Source: Porphyromonas sp. COT-239 OH1446
GTDB lineage: Bacteria > Bacteroidota > Bacteroidia > Bacteroidales > Porphyromonadaceae
Assembly (NCBI RefSeq): GCF_000768875.1
Contig: NZ_JRAO01000007.1
Location: 503 to 56,517, forward strand
DNA length: 56,015 nt
Reading direction: 5' to 3'
Position numbers and translations under genes: made by a program. Positions 1 to 9,282 of the stretch are shown here, one piece after another (the stretch's first letter is position 1; every line of letters starts with the position of its first letter). The notes under the pieces were generated by a model. The model ran no database searches and was not told the DNA's origin. It saw nothing but the letters and a program-made list of their open reading frames with translations.

Positions 1-1
1 G

Positions 2-185
2 GCTCAGATAGGATCTCGAGGGAACTCCTATCTGAGTCTCGATCGAGGTATAAGTAGGAGCTCGGTCGAAGTATAAGTAGGAGCGCAACGGAACCACAAA
101 TAGGCACTCAGGCGAGAGCCTCCCGAGAGCGAGAATGCACTCCCCTCGAGAGCGCAGGCGAAACCATATCTAGGATCTCTATCTA
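2..185. repeat. 23-bp degenerate repeat array I
   Basis: About eight units lie end to end without spacers at 2, 25, 48, 71, 94, 117, 140 and 163, each exactly 23 bp. The two best-matched neighbours both begin GTATAAGTAGGAG. The shared unit pattern is roughly NTCCTAnnTAGGnnCTCGAn followed by CGA. The last three units are much decayed. Positions 3-13 and 26-36 are perfect 11-bp inverted arms around a 12-nt loop. The array is cut by the left edge of the window, so its true start is unknown. The same unit recurs near 14.8, 27.8, 41.5 and 55.8 kb. Confidence 0.85.
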
Positions 186-464
186 CAGTCAAGAGCCAAG
201 CCTATAGGGAAGGGGCAGAAGCGAGCCCTTGATCTGCCATCGCTCCGCAGAGAGGCCCAAAAGGACCTACAGCAAGAGATCAAGGCTCTCCCCCAAGGGG
301 CAGTGATCGCCCAGCCGGCACACAACCCCAGCACCCTACCGAGGGGCAACAAGGGGAGGTATAGCCAGGAGTGCGACACGAAGACGAGAAACACGAGCGA
401 AACAGTCCCAGGCATACGCCCCACAGTCTACGGAGGAACTGAAGACAAAGGAGCGGAGGGAGCC
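186..464. other. gene-free stretch after array I
   Basis: About 280 bp of GC-rich sequence between the repeat array and the promoter of the dCMP deaminase gene. Short open frames exist on both strands, but they overlap each other, are rich in Arg, Ser, Pro and Cys, and look like chance frames. I see no convincing RNA gene. It could be the non-repeat tail of a mobile element that carries the array, but nothing here proves that. Confidence 0.4.
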
Positions 465-496
465 CTTGGGAGTATGCCATCTTATAGCTAATTTTG
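465..496 (+). promoter_or_regulatory. Bacteroidetes-type promoter for the dCMP deaminase operon
   Basis: CTTG at 465-468, a 20-nt spacer, then TAATTTTG at 489-496. This fits the -33 TTG / -7 TAnnTTTG pattern of the Bacteroidetes primary sigma factor. It lies about 40 bp before the first start codon at 537. Confidence 0.6.
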
Positions 497-536
497 CACT
501 GATTTTACAGACACTTATAGCACCCAATAGAGTGAT

Positions 537-968
537 ATGGAGGATGAGAAACAACTGGCACTAGATCTTCGCTATCTGCGTATGGCCGAGATCTGGGCGG
601 AGAACTCGTACTGCATTCGTCGTCAGGTCGGGGCTCTTATTGTCAAGGACAAGAGCATCATATCTGACGGATACAATGGTACGCCCGCAGGCTTCGAGAA
701 TATCTGCGAAGACGAAAACGGGATGACCAAGCAATATGTCCTACACGCAGAGGCCAATGCCATCACCAAGGTTGCCAGCAGCACAAACGACTGCTCAGGG
801 GCAACCCTCTACGTTACCGATAGTCCCTGCCTCGAGTGCGCTAAGCTCATCATCCAGAGCCGCATCTCACGGGTCGTCTACAGCCGAGCCTATCGCCTCA
901 GCGATGGCATTGACCTGCTCAAAAGGGCAGGCATACGGGTAGACTTCGTCCAGCTAAACAAAGAATAA
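537..968 (+). CDS. deoxycytidylate (dCMP) deaminase
   Basis: This 143-aa cytosolic zinc enzyme should convert dCMP to dUMP, supplying substrate for thymidylate synthase. The zinc site is visible: HAEANA (His70, catalytic Glu72) and PCLEC (Cys98, Cys101). The segment YNGTPAGF near residue 46 is typical of the ComEB/dCMP deaminase branch rather than cytidine or tRNA deaminases. Length is normal for the family. It is the first gene of a run with the S41 protease, which starts 3 bp after its stop codon, and has its own promoter upstream. Cytidine-type deaminases share the zinc motif, but the overall pattern favours dCMP. Confidence 0.9.
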   Translation: MEDEKQLALDLRYLRMAEIWAENSYCIRRQVGALIVKDKSIISDGYNGTPAGFENICEDENGMTKQYVLHAEANAITKVASSTNDCSGATLYVTDSPCLECAKLIIQSRISRVVYSRAYRLSDGIDLLKRAGIRVDFVQLNKE

Positions 969-971
969 TAT

Positions 972-2597
972 ATGGAGATCGACAATCAGAAGCCTAGCAC
1001 CAAGAGAAGGGTTTGTAGCACGCTATCGATCATCATGATAGCGATCGTTACCTTCGCCTTGGGCGTGATCTTCTCCTCCCGCATCCTTCCTCGCCCGAGC
1101 AATGCCAGTGTACTGCAGCATGTCATGGGGCTTATCGACCGCTACTATGTAGATACAGTTAGCCTTCGAGAACTTGAGACCAAGGTACTGCCCCAGGTAC
1201 TCAAAGAGCTCGATCCGCACTCAGTATATCTGCCAGCAGAGCTGAACAAGAAAGAGACCGAGGGGCTTGATGGGGGCTTCCAGGGCATAGGGGTACAATT
1301 CATCACCTTCACCGACACTGTAGTCGTTACCCGCATCATAGAGGGAGGGCCTTCGGAGCGGGCTGGACTACAAGCAGGGGACAGACTCCTCAGAGCCGAC
1401 ACAGTCTTACTCTATGGCAAAGCGTTGGATCAGGAGCGCATCTTCAAGGCCCTAAGAGGCCCTGCAGGCTCGGTTGTCTCACTAAGCATCAAGCGTGGCA
1501 CAGACACCCTCGAGCTGCCTGTCGTGCGAGGCGAAGTACCCGTAAGCACCCTCGACGCAGACTACATGATCGACAACAAATGGCTGCTGGTGCGCATCAA
1601 CAAGTGGGGGGCCTATACCCACCAAGAGTTCCTCGCCGCATACGTCCGGCATAGGAATGAGGGGATTAAGGGGATCATCATAGACCTAAGAGACAATGGC
1701 GGGGGATACCTCATGGCCGCCCCTATGCTTGCAGGCGAATTTCTCAGCAAGGATAAGATGATCGTCTACACCGAGGGCCGAGCCTATCCCAGGGAGGAGT
1801 TCACCACAGAGCAGGATGGACTACTCAAGGATATGCCCCTAGTCGTACTGGTCAATGAGCGCAGTGCCAGTGCCAGCGAGATCTTCGCCGGAGCGATGCA
1901 AGACCACGACAGGGCTCTGATCGTAGGGCGTAGAACCTTCGGCAAGGGCTTAGTCCAAGCCCCCTTCCTACTGTCAGACAGCTCGGCAGTACGCCTGACC
2001 ATCGCCCGTTACTACACCCCCTCGGGGCGTAGCATCCAGCGCAGCTATGCCGAGGGTGCAGAGCGGTACGGGGAGGATCTCAGCGAACGTTTCCGCCATG
2101 GGGAGCTCTATAGTGCCGATAGCATCGTGCAGAGCGACTCTACCGTCTTCCTAACCCAGCTTGGGCGTGAGGTCTATGGTGGTGGGGGCATCCGCCCCGA
2201 TGTCTTTGTCCCCCTGGATAGCTCGGGGAGAAACTCCTACTATATGCGCCTCGTACAGTCGGGGACGATGCCCCGCTTCGCCTTCGAGTATGCAGACAGG
2301 AATCGCAAGATGCTCTCGGAGCTGGCTGCGACCAACGAATTGCGCCCCTATCTCAAACAGCTCGGCATGGGTCTACTCTTCGAGTATGCCTATTATGCTC
2401 AACGCGCAGGGGTAGCCATCCGCACCTCGATGCTGCACGAGTCGGCCAAGCTCCTACAAAGTGAGCTACATGCGATGATCGCAGACCATGTATCGCCCAG
2501 CCGCAATGCCTTCTTTGAGATCCTCATGGCCAAAGACCTCGAAATACTCAAAGCAACAGAAATCCTCAACAAAGATGAATGGCGGCCTAAACTCTGA
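972..2597 (+). CDS. C-terminal processing peptidase, S41 family
   Basis: A 541-aa serine protease of the CtpA/Prc type that trims or degrades periplasmic proteins from their C termini. An N-terminal membrane anchor spans about residues 18-36. A PDZ domain follows at about 100-185, with GGFQGIGVQF at its start. The S41 core contains DLRDNGGG (238-245) and the catalytic pair: Ser300 in SASASE and Lys325 in FGKG, the 25-residue separation seen in E. coli Prc. The C-terminal 200 residues hold no domain I recognise. It starts 3 bp after the dCMP deaminase stop, and its end overlaps the next gene by 23 nt, suggesting one transcript. The substrate cannot be told from sequence. Confidence 0.93.
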   Translation: MEIDNQKPSTKRRVCSTLSIIMIAIVTFALGVIFSSRILPRPSNASVLQHVMGLIDRYYVDTVSLRELETKVLPQVLKELDPHSVYLPAELNKKETEGLDGGFQGIGVQFITFTDTVVVTRIIEGGPSERAGLQAGDRLLRADTVLLYGKALDQERIFKALRGPAGSVVSLSIKRGTDTLELPVVRGEVPVSTLDADYMIDNKWLLVRINKWGAYTHQEFLAAYVRHRNEGIKGIIIDLRDNGGGYLMAAPMLAGEFLSKDKMIVYTEGRAYPREEFTTEQDGLLKDMPLVVLVNERSASASEIFAGAMQDHDRALIVGRRTFGKGLVQAPFLLSDSSAVRLTIARYYTPSGRSIQRSYAEGAERYGEDLSERFRHGELYSADSIVQSDSTVFLTQLGREVYGGGGIRPDVFVPLDSSGRNSYYMRLVQSGTMPRFAFEYADRNRKMLSELAATNELRPYLKQLGMGLLFEYAYYAQRAGVAIRTSMLHESAKLLQSELHAMIADHVSPSRNAFFEILMAKDLEILKATEILNKDEWRPKL

Positions 2598-3276
2598 ACC
2601 TACAACCAAAGCAGAGTGGCGCAAGCATACGAGGACTCTCTATGCCCAAAGATTGAGCCCCGAACTTAGGGAGACGGCTTCGCAGACGATCATCTCTGCC
2701 CTAAGGGAAGAGATCGAGCGGAGAGCACCCCAAAGCATAGGGATGTATGCGCCCCTCGGCGACGAACCAGAGATCAGCCCACTGCTCGAGGAGCTTAGGG
2801 AGAGATATCAGCTCTTCCTCCCCCGAGTAGAGAGCGAGACAGAAATAGCATTCTACCCCTACCTAGGGGTTGAGGAGCTCGAGCGCACAAGCAAGTACCA
2901 AATCCTTGAACCAACACAAGGCAAGGAGGAAGCCGTTGCTCCCGAGAGCCTCGAGCTCATTGTCGTACCAGCATTAGCCTTTGACAAGGGAGGCTACCGC
3001 CTCGGGAGAGGGAAGGGCTATTACGACCGATACCTTGCACATACACAGGCCTATCGCATCGGTGTGTCGCTCGACCTTGCCCCCATCGGGAGGCTGCCTC
3101 GAGGAGCATGGGATCTACCCATGGATCTCGTTATCACCCCCGAACGGAGCTATTTAGGGACGAGGTTTCACCCCTCTGCATTCGACATAGAAGATCAAGG
3201 AGATCGCCAAACAAGCATCTATTTGCAAATAAAGAACAAATATTCTCCACAAATCCCTAACTTAGACGAGGATTAA
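2575..3276 (+). CDS. 5-formyltetrahydrofolate cyclo-ligase
   Basis: This enzyme uses ATP to convert 5-formyl-THF to 5,10-methenyl-THF, returning stored folate to the one-carbon pool. The signature GRGKGYYDRYL is at residues 144-154, and the basic N-terminal helix (KAEWRKHTRTLYAQRL) fits. I chose the ATG at 2575, which overlaps the protease gene by 23 nt in another frame; an earlier ATG at 2488 would lie deep inside that gene. At 233 aa it is longer than the usual 180-200 because of a polar C-terminal tail of about 35 residues. Its place just before purH, whose product uses 10-formyl-THF, makes metabolic sense. Confidence 0.88.
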   Translation: MNGGLNSEPTTKAEWRKHTRTLYAQRLSPELRETASQTIISALREEIERRAPQSIGMYAPLGDEPEISPLLEELRERYQLFLPRVESETEIAFYPYLGVEELERTSKYQILEPTQGKEEAVAPESLELIVVPALAFDKGGYRLGRGKGYYDRYLAHTQAYRIGVSLDLAPIGRLPRGAWDLPMDLVITPERSYLGTRFHPSAFDIEDQGDRQTSIYLQIKNKYSPQIPNLDED

Positions 3277-3290
3277 ATAGGGAAAAGGAT

Positions 3291-3298
3291 TACCTTTG
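3291..3298 (+). promoter_or_regulatory. -7 box (TACCTTTG) before purH
   Basis: TACCTTTG matches TAnnTTTG. No clear TTTG lies at the expected -33 distance. The box lies inside an in-frame upstream extension of purH that opens at a TTG codon (3296), which supports the downstream ATG at 3365 as the real start. Confidence 0.45.
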
Positions 3299-3364
3299 TG
3301 GGAACTGTACTATACAAGCAATCAACTCCCCCTAGAAACGTGGGATCTATCAAACGCCCGAGAG

Positions 3365-4882
3365 ATGGAAAAAACTATACATAAAGCCCTCATATCTGTC
3401 TTCCACAAGGAGGGCCTCGCCGAAATACTTTACCTGCTGCACCGAGAAGGTGTAGGCTTCGTATCCACAGGTGGCACACGATCGTTCATCGAAAGCCTTG
3501 GCTACCCCTGCGAGGCTGTAGAGGATCTGACCCAGTACCCCTCGATGCTAGGCGGACGGGTGAAGACCCTCCACCCCGCTATCCTCGGGGGCATCCTCGC
3601 CCGTCGAGCTAATCCTCAAGACCAGGAGGAGGTCGCTCGCTACCACATCCCTCTGATCGACCTCATTATCGTAGATCTATACCCCTTCGAGGCGACCGTA
3701 GCCTCAGGAGCTAGCGACGAGGAGATCATCGAGAAGATCGATGTGGGTGGGATCTCACTCATCCGAGGGGCGGCCAAGAACTACGAGGATGTGGTCATCA
3801 TCGCCTCACAGGTGCAGTATGGTCAGCTACACGACATCCTAGCCTCTCGAGGGGCTCGCACGAGTCTTGAGGAGCGTCGCAGCTTCGCCCGTCAGGCCTT
3901 CGCAGTGAGCTCAGGCTACGATGCTGCGATCTTCAACTACTTCGACTCGGGCCAGCAGACAGCCTTCAGAGCTGTAGCAGAGTGGGCACAACCTCTGCGC
4001 TATGGGGAGAATCCTCATCAGAAGGGCGTATTCTTCGGCGATCTCTCTCGCTCCCTGGAGCAGCTGCACGGCAAGGAGATCTCCTACAACAACCTCCAGG
4101 ACATCGACGCTGCCATCCAGCTGATCCAAGACTTCGACGAGCCCACCTTCGCCATCCTCAAGCACAACAATGCCTGCGGATGCGCTAGCCGCCCAACGAT
4201 CCTCGAGGCCTGGATCGAAGCCCTTGCCTGCGACCCCGTCTCCGCCTTCGGAGGGGTGCTCGTAGCCAATAGAGAGATCGACCTAGGGACAGCAGAGGAG
4301 ATCAACAAGCTCTTCTGCGAAGTGCTCATCGCCCCTGGCTATGCCCCCGAGGCTCTCGAGATCCTCAAGAGCAAAAAGAACCGCATCATCCTCGTGCAGA
4401 AGCAACGCATCGAGGCGCAGTGGTCTTGGCGTTCGATGCTCGGCGGAGTGCTCCAGCAGGAGACCGACAGAGCTGTAGAGACAGAGGCCGACCTCAAACT
4501 TGTGAGCAAGGTAGCCCCTGAGAAGAGCCAAATCAGCGACCTCATCTTCGCCAACAAAATCGTCAAGCACAGCAAAAGCAATGCCATAGTCCTCGCCAAG
4601 GATGGCAAGCTCCTCTCCTCGGGCATAGGACAGACCTCTCGCATCGATGCCCTCAAGCAGGCCATCGACAAGGCTCGTGGCTTCGACTTCGACCTCGAGG
4701 GAGCTGTGATGGCCAGCGACGCCTTCTTCCCCTTCGCCGACTGTGTAACCCTAGCCAGCCACGCAGGTATCAAGGCCATCGTACAGCCAGGCGGCTCGGT
4801 ACGAGACCAGGAGAGCTTCGATGCTGCCGACGAACTAGGAGTAGCCATGGTCATCACTGGGGTAAGGCACTTCAAACACTAG
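3365..4882 (+). CDS. purH: bifunctional AICAR formyltransferase / IMP cyclohydrolase
   Basis: PurH carries out the last two steps of IMP synthesis: formylation of AICAR with 10-formyl-THF, then ring closure. The cyclohydrolase (MGS-like) half is at the N terminus, with KALISVFHKEG, STGGT and GGRVKTLHPAI. The transformylase half follows with RYGENPHQKG and LKHNNACG, and the protein ends with the usual GxRHFKH-type tail. From the ATG at 3365 the product is 505 aa, close to the normal length; 23 extra residues upstream would need a TTG start and cover a promoter-like box. PurH directly before mreB is a known Bacteroidetes arrangement. Confidence 0.96.
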   Translation: MEKTIHKALISVFHKEGLAEILYLLHREGVGFVSTGGTRSFIESLGYPCEAVEDLTQYPSMLGGRVKTLHPAILGGILARRANPQDQEEVARYHIPLIDLIIVDLYPFEATVASGASDEEIIEKIDVGGISLIRGAAKNYEDVVIIASQVQYGQLHDILASRGARTSLEERRSFARQAFAVSSGYDAAIFNYFDSGQQTAFRAVAEWAQPLRYGENPHQKGVFFGDLSRSLEQLHGKEISYNNLQDIDAAIQLIQDFDEPTFAILKHNNACGCASRPTILEAWIEALACDPVSAFGGVLVANREIDLGTAEEINKLFCEVLIAPGYAPEALEILKSKKNRIILVQKQRIEAQWSWRSMLGGVLQQETDRAVETEADLKLVSKVAPEKSQISDLIFANKIVKHSKSNAIVLAKDGKLLSSGIGQTSRIDALKQAIDKARGFDFDLEGAVMASDAFFPFADCVTLASHAGIKAIVQPGGSVRDQESFDAADELGVAMVITGVRHFKH

Positions 4883-4940
4883 CGTTTATTTTACTCAAGA
4901 CATATTATACATAATCGTATCACCAAACAACAAACAGAGC

Positions 4941-5960
4941 ATGGGACTATTCTCTTTCAGACAAGACCTTGCCATGGACCTTGGGACTGCAAATACGATC
5001 ATCATCAAGGACGGGAAGATCGTCCTCGATGAACCATCGGTGGTGGCCTTCGACGTTCGCAATGGAGAGATGATCGCCGCTGGCACAAAGGCCAGGGAAA
5101 TGTACGAGAAGGGCAACGCAAACATCAAGACCATTCGTCCTCTGCGAGATGGCGTGATCGCAGACTTCGACGCCGCAGAGCAAATGATCCGGGGGATGAT
5201 CCGCATGATTAGCCGCCGCCGTAGCTGGTTTTCTCCCTCCCTACGCATGGTCGTATGCATCCCCTCGGGAAGCACTGAGGTCGAGATCAGAGCCGTACGA
5301 GACTCCAGCGAGCATGCAGGTAGCCGAGACGTTTATATGATCTACGAGCCCATGGCTGCTGCTATTGGGGTCGGTATCGATGTCCTCGCCCCAGAGGGGC
5401 ACATGATCGTAGATATAGGCGGTGGAACGACTGAGATCGCTGTCATATCGCTCGGCGGCATCGTCAAGGATCAGTCCATCCGCACAGCTGGGGATGAGTT
5501 CACCCACAACATCATGGATCACATGCGAGACGTGCACAAGGTTCGCATCGGTGAGCGTACCGCAGAGCAGATCAAGATCAACGTAGGGGCTGTGTACAAA
5601 GATCTCGACAATCCACCCTCGGACTTCCTCGTCAGAGGTGCGGACATGATGGATACACGCCCTAGGGACATTATGGTCAATTATCATGAGGTCTGTGAGT
5701 GCCTCGAGAAGTCGATCATCAAGATCGAGAGTGCCATTCTCAAGACCCTCGAGGAGACCCCACCCGAGCTCTATTCCGATATTTGCAACAATGGGATTGT
5801 CCTAGCAGGGGGAGGAGCACTTCTCAGAGGGCTTGACAAACGTCTTACAAACCGCTTTGGTGTCGAGTTCAAGATCGCAGAAGATCCCCTCCACGCTGTG
5901 GCTATCGGGACTGGTATTGCCCTCAAGAATACCGATACATTTAATTTCTTGATCCGATAA
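4941..5960 (+). CDS. mreB: rod shape-determining protein MreB
   Basis: Actin-like cytoskeletal ATPase of 339 aa that forms membrane-bound filaments and guides peptidoglycan synthesis along the side wall. Visible actin-fold motifs are DLGTANT (phosphate 1), IDVLAPEGHMIVDIGGGTTEIAVISLGG (phosphate 2 region, split here only for length) and NNGIVLAGGGALLRG (adenosine site). Length is typical. It opens a five-gene operon whose later members overlap. The 58-bp gap from purH holds no clear terminator, so purH readthrough may contribute to its expression. Confidence 0.96.
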   Translation: MGLFSFRQDLAMDLGTANTIIIKDGKIVLDEPSVVAFDVRNGEMIAAGTKAREMYEKGNANIKTIRPLRDGVIADFDAAEQMIRGMIRMISRRRSWFSPSLRMVVCIPSGSTEVEIRAVRDSSEHAGSRDVYMIYEPMAAAIGVGIDVLAPEGHMIVDIGGGTTEIAVISLGGIVKDQSIRTAGDEFTHNIMDHMRDVHKVRIGERTAEQIKINVGAVYKDLDNPPSDFLVRGADMMDTRPRDIMVNYHEVCECLEKSIIKIESAILKTLEETPPELYSDICNNGIVLAGGGALLRGLDKRLTNRFGVEFKIAEDPLHAVAIGTGIALKNTDTFNFLIR

Positions 5961-6034
5961 CGAAACGTTCTCTCCTCAAGGTGTGCCTAGAGCCCTAAGC
6001 CCTGGGCACATCTTGGTTATTCGCAGACACTCTC

Positions 6035-6916
6035 GTGCGCAGGCTCATCGAATTCCTCCTCAGCAAGAAGCACTGGTTCGTCTTCCTGCTGCTGCAGTCC
6101 TTCGCTCTCTTTATGCTGCTGAGCGATGGAATATATCATAGACATCTCGGCTGGGTATTCACAGGTTGGGTTACAGGTCATGCGAATGAAATCATGACCG
6201 AAGGCTATAGCTACCTCAACCTCAGAGACAAGAACGAACTCCTCCTGGCCGAAAATGCACGTCTGAAGAACCGCTACATCGAGCTCGAACGCCGAGTAAG
6301 GGACGAGGCCGCCCAGGCCCACCTCCCCCAGCTGGCAGCCCTACTCGACTCGGTATCGACACATCTAGGGCAGAAGACCCAGTTCGTTACGGCACGCATC
6401 ATCAACCTAACCAACAAGACGGGCGAGATCTACTACATCATCAATCGAGGACGAAGCCATGGTCTCAGACGAGATATGCCAGTGATGAGCGACAGAGGGG
6501 TACTGGGGGCAGTCCTAGACCTCTCAGATAGCTACGCCGTCATCATCCCCATCATCAACTCCAAGTTGCGTCTGAGCTGCACCATCAAAGGCAAGGGATA
6601 CAAGGGGACACTCAGCTCTCAGGGCTTCGCCCGTAGCGTAAGGCTCGGCGATGTTCCCATCCACGCCCAGGTCTCTGCAGGGGATACGATACAGACGAGT
6701 GGCTTCTCCTTCCTCTTCCCCGAGGGACTCATGGTCGGCGTCGTACAAGAGGCCGACTCGACACGTATGACAGGAGCGGCAGGGGCTTTCGCCAACTACA
6801 AGGTCTCCCTAGCGACAGACTTCGAACAGCTGAGCTACGTCTATGTACTGCTCACCCCCGCACTGGAGGAGGCCGAGGAGCTACAGAAAAAAATACTCTC
6901 AAGCGACAATGTATAG
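6035..6916 (+). CDS. mreC: rod shape-determining protein MreC
   Basis: A 293-aa bitopic inner-membrane protein that links MreB to the periplasmic elongation machinery, including PBP2. There is one membrane span at about residues 14-34, then a coiled-coil-like stretch (about 60-105, ending KNRYIELERRVRD), then the two beta-barrel domain with NRGRSHGLRRDMPV and VLGAVLDLSDSYA. The start is a GTG at 6035; no better ATG keeps the membrane segment. The stop codon overlaps the mreD start by 8 nt, indicating translational coupling. Confidence 0.92.
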   Translation: MRRLIEFLLSKKHWFVFLLLQSFALFMLLSDGIYHRHLGWVFTGWVTGHANEIMTEGYSYLNLRDKNELLLAENARLKNRYIELERRVRDEAAQAHLPQLAALLDSVSTHLGQKTQFVTARIINLTNKTGEIYYIINRGRSHGLRRDMPVMSDRGVLGAVLDLSDSYAVIIPIINSKLRLSCTIKGKGYKGTLSSQGFARSVRLGDVPIHAQVSAGDTIQTSGFSFLFPEGLMVGVVQEADSTRMTGAAGAFANYKVSLATDFEQLSYVYVLLTPALEEAEELQKKILSSDNV

Positions 6917-7439
6917 GACTTGGATTAAGTTTGCTCTCATCAGCCTGACCCTCATCGCCGTTCAGGTGTGGGTGCTCAGCCCCTGGGCACTATTTCGCTT
7001 AGGGACGCCCTACATCTACCCCTTCCTCCTGCTACTGCTACCCATCGGGCTGAGGCAGATCCCTCTCGTAGTCTTTGGCTTCAGCATAGGCTTTGTCCTC
7101 GACCTACTCTACCCTACCCCAGGGCTACACGCCTCGGTAATGACATCCACGGCCTTTCTTAGGCACTACTTCGTTCGCTCGATGGTAGATCGAGAGGTAG
7201 ACCTCGAAGCCCCAGCCCTGTATCGAGAGCTTCGAGGCGGAGCGGTCGTCCTGCTGATCGAGATCTTAGTCTGCCATCACCTCCTGCTCTTCTTCCTGGA
7301 CGGAGGATGGGCCTCGGATCTGAGCTATACGCTGCTGCGCCTAGGCTCTAGCCTCATGCTTTCGCTGGCCCTGTGCTTGGTGATGCTCATGCTCTCGAAC
7401 ATCAGCCTAAGACCTCGCTCACAGTATGCCAAACGATAA
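6909..7439 (+). CDS. mreD: rod shape-determining protein MreD
   Basis: A small polytopic inner-membrane protein of 176 aa with about five hydrophobic segments and almost no soluble domain, as expected for MreD, a partner of MreC in the elongasome. The ATG at 6909 overlaps the end of mreC by 8 nt, and its own 3' end overlaps mrdA by 14 nt. MreD sequences diverge strongly, so the call rests on size, topology and position between mreC and mrdA. A further upstream in-frame ATG at 6843 lies within mreC and would add a basic non-membrane leader. Confidence 0.88.
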   Translation: MYRTWIKFALISLTLIAVQVWVLSPWALFRLGTPYIYPFLLLLLPIGLRQIPLVVFGFSIGFVLDLLYPTPGLHASVMTSTAFLRHYFVRSMVDREVDLEAPALYRELRGGAVVLLIEILVCHHLLLFFLDGGWASDLSYTLLRLGSSLMLSLALCLVMLMLSNISLRPRSQYAKR

Positions 7440-9282
7440 GTACTATCAGCGGCGTTGGCTCATGATCGTACTGGTCGTGGGCATTGTTACGATCTATATC
7501 TTGAGGCTCTTTCAGCTGCAAATCATCGAGACGGGCTACAAGCAGCGAGCAGACAACAATGCCTACTACATCAAGTCCACCTATCCCTCCCGAGGGGTGA
7601 TCTACGATCGGGGAGGGAGGCTGCTAGTCGAGAATCGCCTGACCTATGATCTCATGATCACGATGCACGAGGCTAAGCACACTCTAGACACCCTCGCCCT
7701 GAGCTCGGTACTGAGCCTACCCATCGAGCAGATCCGAGAGCGTCTCGAGGCGGTCAAGGATCGCCGACGCAACCGAGGCTACACCCCCTATACCCCTCAG
7801 GTACTGCTCTCACAGCTAGACGAGGAAGATGTGGGACGATTTCAGGAACTTCTGTACAAGTTCCCGGGCTTCTCGGTGCAGAAGCGAACGATCCGCCACT
7901 ACAACTATCAGAACGGAGCACACCTCTTGGGCTATCTAGCAGAGGCCAGCCCTAAGGATATTGAGCGAGACAGCCTCATCGCCCCTGGCGACTATGTGGG
8001 CAAGAGTGGTGTCGAACGCTTCTACGACGTCGTCCTAAGAGGCGAGAAGGGCGAGGAGATACTCCTGAGAGACTCTCGAGGCAGGATCAAAGGTCGCTTC
8101 AACGATGGGATGGACGACCGAGCCCCCATCAACGGACGAGACCTCACCCTCTCGATCGACGGAGAGCTCCAAGCCTTCGGCGAGGAGCTCATGCGAGGCA
8201 AACGAGGAGCAATCGTCGCCATCGAGCCTGAGACGGGCGAGATCCTAGCCCTAGTAACAGCCCCAAGCTACAACCCCGCCCGCCTAGCAGGCAAGGACAA
8301 GGGGGTGCAGCACAAGCTCCTGGAGGTAGAGGCGGGCAAGCCCCTCTTCAACCGGGCCATCATGGGGACTTACCCTCCTGGATCGACCTTCAAGACAGCC
8401 CAGGCTGCTATCTTCCTAGCCGAGGGGGTTGTAACGCCACAGACCCCAATGAGCTGCATCGGAGGCTATCCTCGCCTCAGAGGGAGACCCAAGTGCCATC
8501 CACATGCCCCTTCGCCAACGCTGGCCTACTCGCTCTCCACCTCCTGCAATAGCTACTACTGCTGGGGAATGCATTACCTGCTGGACAATCGCAGCTTCTA
8601 CCCCACGATCCAAGAGGCCTTCGAGGCTTGGAAGCATCGGATCGTCTCCCTCGGCTATGGCTATAGGTTGGGTGTAGATCTATCAGGCGAGAAGCCTGGC
8701 TACATCCCCAACAGTAAGGTCTACGATAAGGTCTACCGAGGCAATTGGAGCTCTAGCACCATCATCTCCATCTCCATCGGACAGGGCGAGATCCTCTCGA
8801 CCCCTCTACAGATTGCCAACCTGGCAGCCATCGTGGCCAATCGGGGGACATACCGCCGCCCACACGTGGTGCGCAGCATCGATGGGATGCCACTAGACAG
8901 TGCCTATACCAATATCCAACAGACCAGCATTGCTCGGGAGCATTGGGAGCAGGTCGTCCAGGGGATGGCTATGGCTGTCTCGAGTGGGACATGCCGAGGG
9001 GCGAACTTCGCCCCAGGCGAGATCGAGGTCTGTGGCAAGACCGGGACTGCAGAGAATAATGGCAAGGACCACTCGGCCTTCATGGGCTTTGCCCCACGCC
9101 ACAAGCCTCGCATCGCTGTGGCGGTATACGTAGAGCATGGCGGCTATGGGGCGGCCTATGGCGTACCTATTGGACGACTGATGATGGAGCATTACCTGCG
9201 CAAGGGCAGTCTCTCGAGCGAGAGCGAAGCCCTCTACCAATACATGCGCAACTCAAGTATCAGCTACTACAATGACATATAA
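7426..9282 (+). CDS. mrdA: penicillin-binding protein 2 (peptidoglycan transpeptidase)
   Basis: Monofunctional class B PBP of 618 aa that cross-links peptidoglycan during elongation, working with RodA. One N-terminal membrane anchor (about 12-30) is followed by a dimerisation/pedestal domain with SRGVIYDRGGRLL and SGVERFYD. The transpeptidase domain has all three active-site motifs: S320-TFK323, S373-C-N375 and K538-T-G540. A run of extra cysteines (about 344-379: CIGGYPRLRGRPKC and SCNSYYCW) lies near the active site. The gene overlaps mreD by 14 nt and rodA by 11 nt. Confidence 0.95.
   Translation: MPNDKYYQRRWLMIVLVVGIVTIYILRLFQLQIIETGYKQRADNNAYYIKSTYPSRGVIYDRGGRLLVENRLTYDLMITMHEAKHTLDTLALSSVLSLPIEQIRERLEAVKDRRRNRGYTPYTPQVLLSQLDEEDVGRFQELLYKFPGFSVQKRTIRHYNYQNGAHLLGYLAEASPKDIERDSLIAPGDYVGKSGVERFYDVVLRGEKGEEILLRDSRGRIKGRFNDGMDDRAPINGRDLTLSIDGELQAFGEELMRGKRGAIVAIEPETGEILALVTAPSYNPARLAGKDKGVQHKLLEVEAGKPLFNRAIMGTYPPGSTFKTAQAAIFLAEGVVTPQTPMSCIGGYPRLRGRPKCHPHAPSPTLAYSLSTSCNSYYCWGMHYLLDNRSFYPTIQEAFEAWKHRIVSLGYGYRLGVDLSGEKPGYIPNSKVYDKVYRGNWSSSTIISISIGQGEILSTPLQIANLAAIVANRGTYRRPHVVRSIDGMPLDSAYTNIQQTSIAREHWEQVVQGMAMAVSSGTCRGANFAPGEIEVCGKTGTAENNGKDHSAFMGFAPRHKPRIAVAVYVEHGGYGAAYGVPIGRLMMEHYLRKGSLSSESEALYQYMRNSSISYYNDI

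Noticed and set aside
2-185. CRISPR array
   Set aside because: The 23-bp units are contiguous with no unique spacers, diverge in every position, and no cas genes are in the window.
179-491. Several overlapping frames of 60-80 codons on both strands
   Set aside because: They overlap each other next to a repeat array and have noisy Arg/Ser/Cys composition.
4339-4875. 178-codon open frame on the minus strand
   Set aside because: Antisense of purH; Ser/Leu-rich and without motifs.
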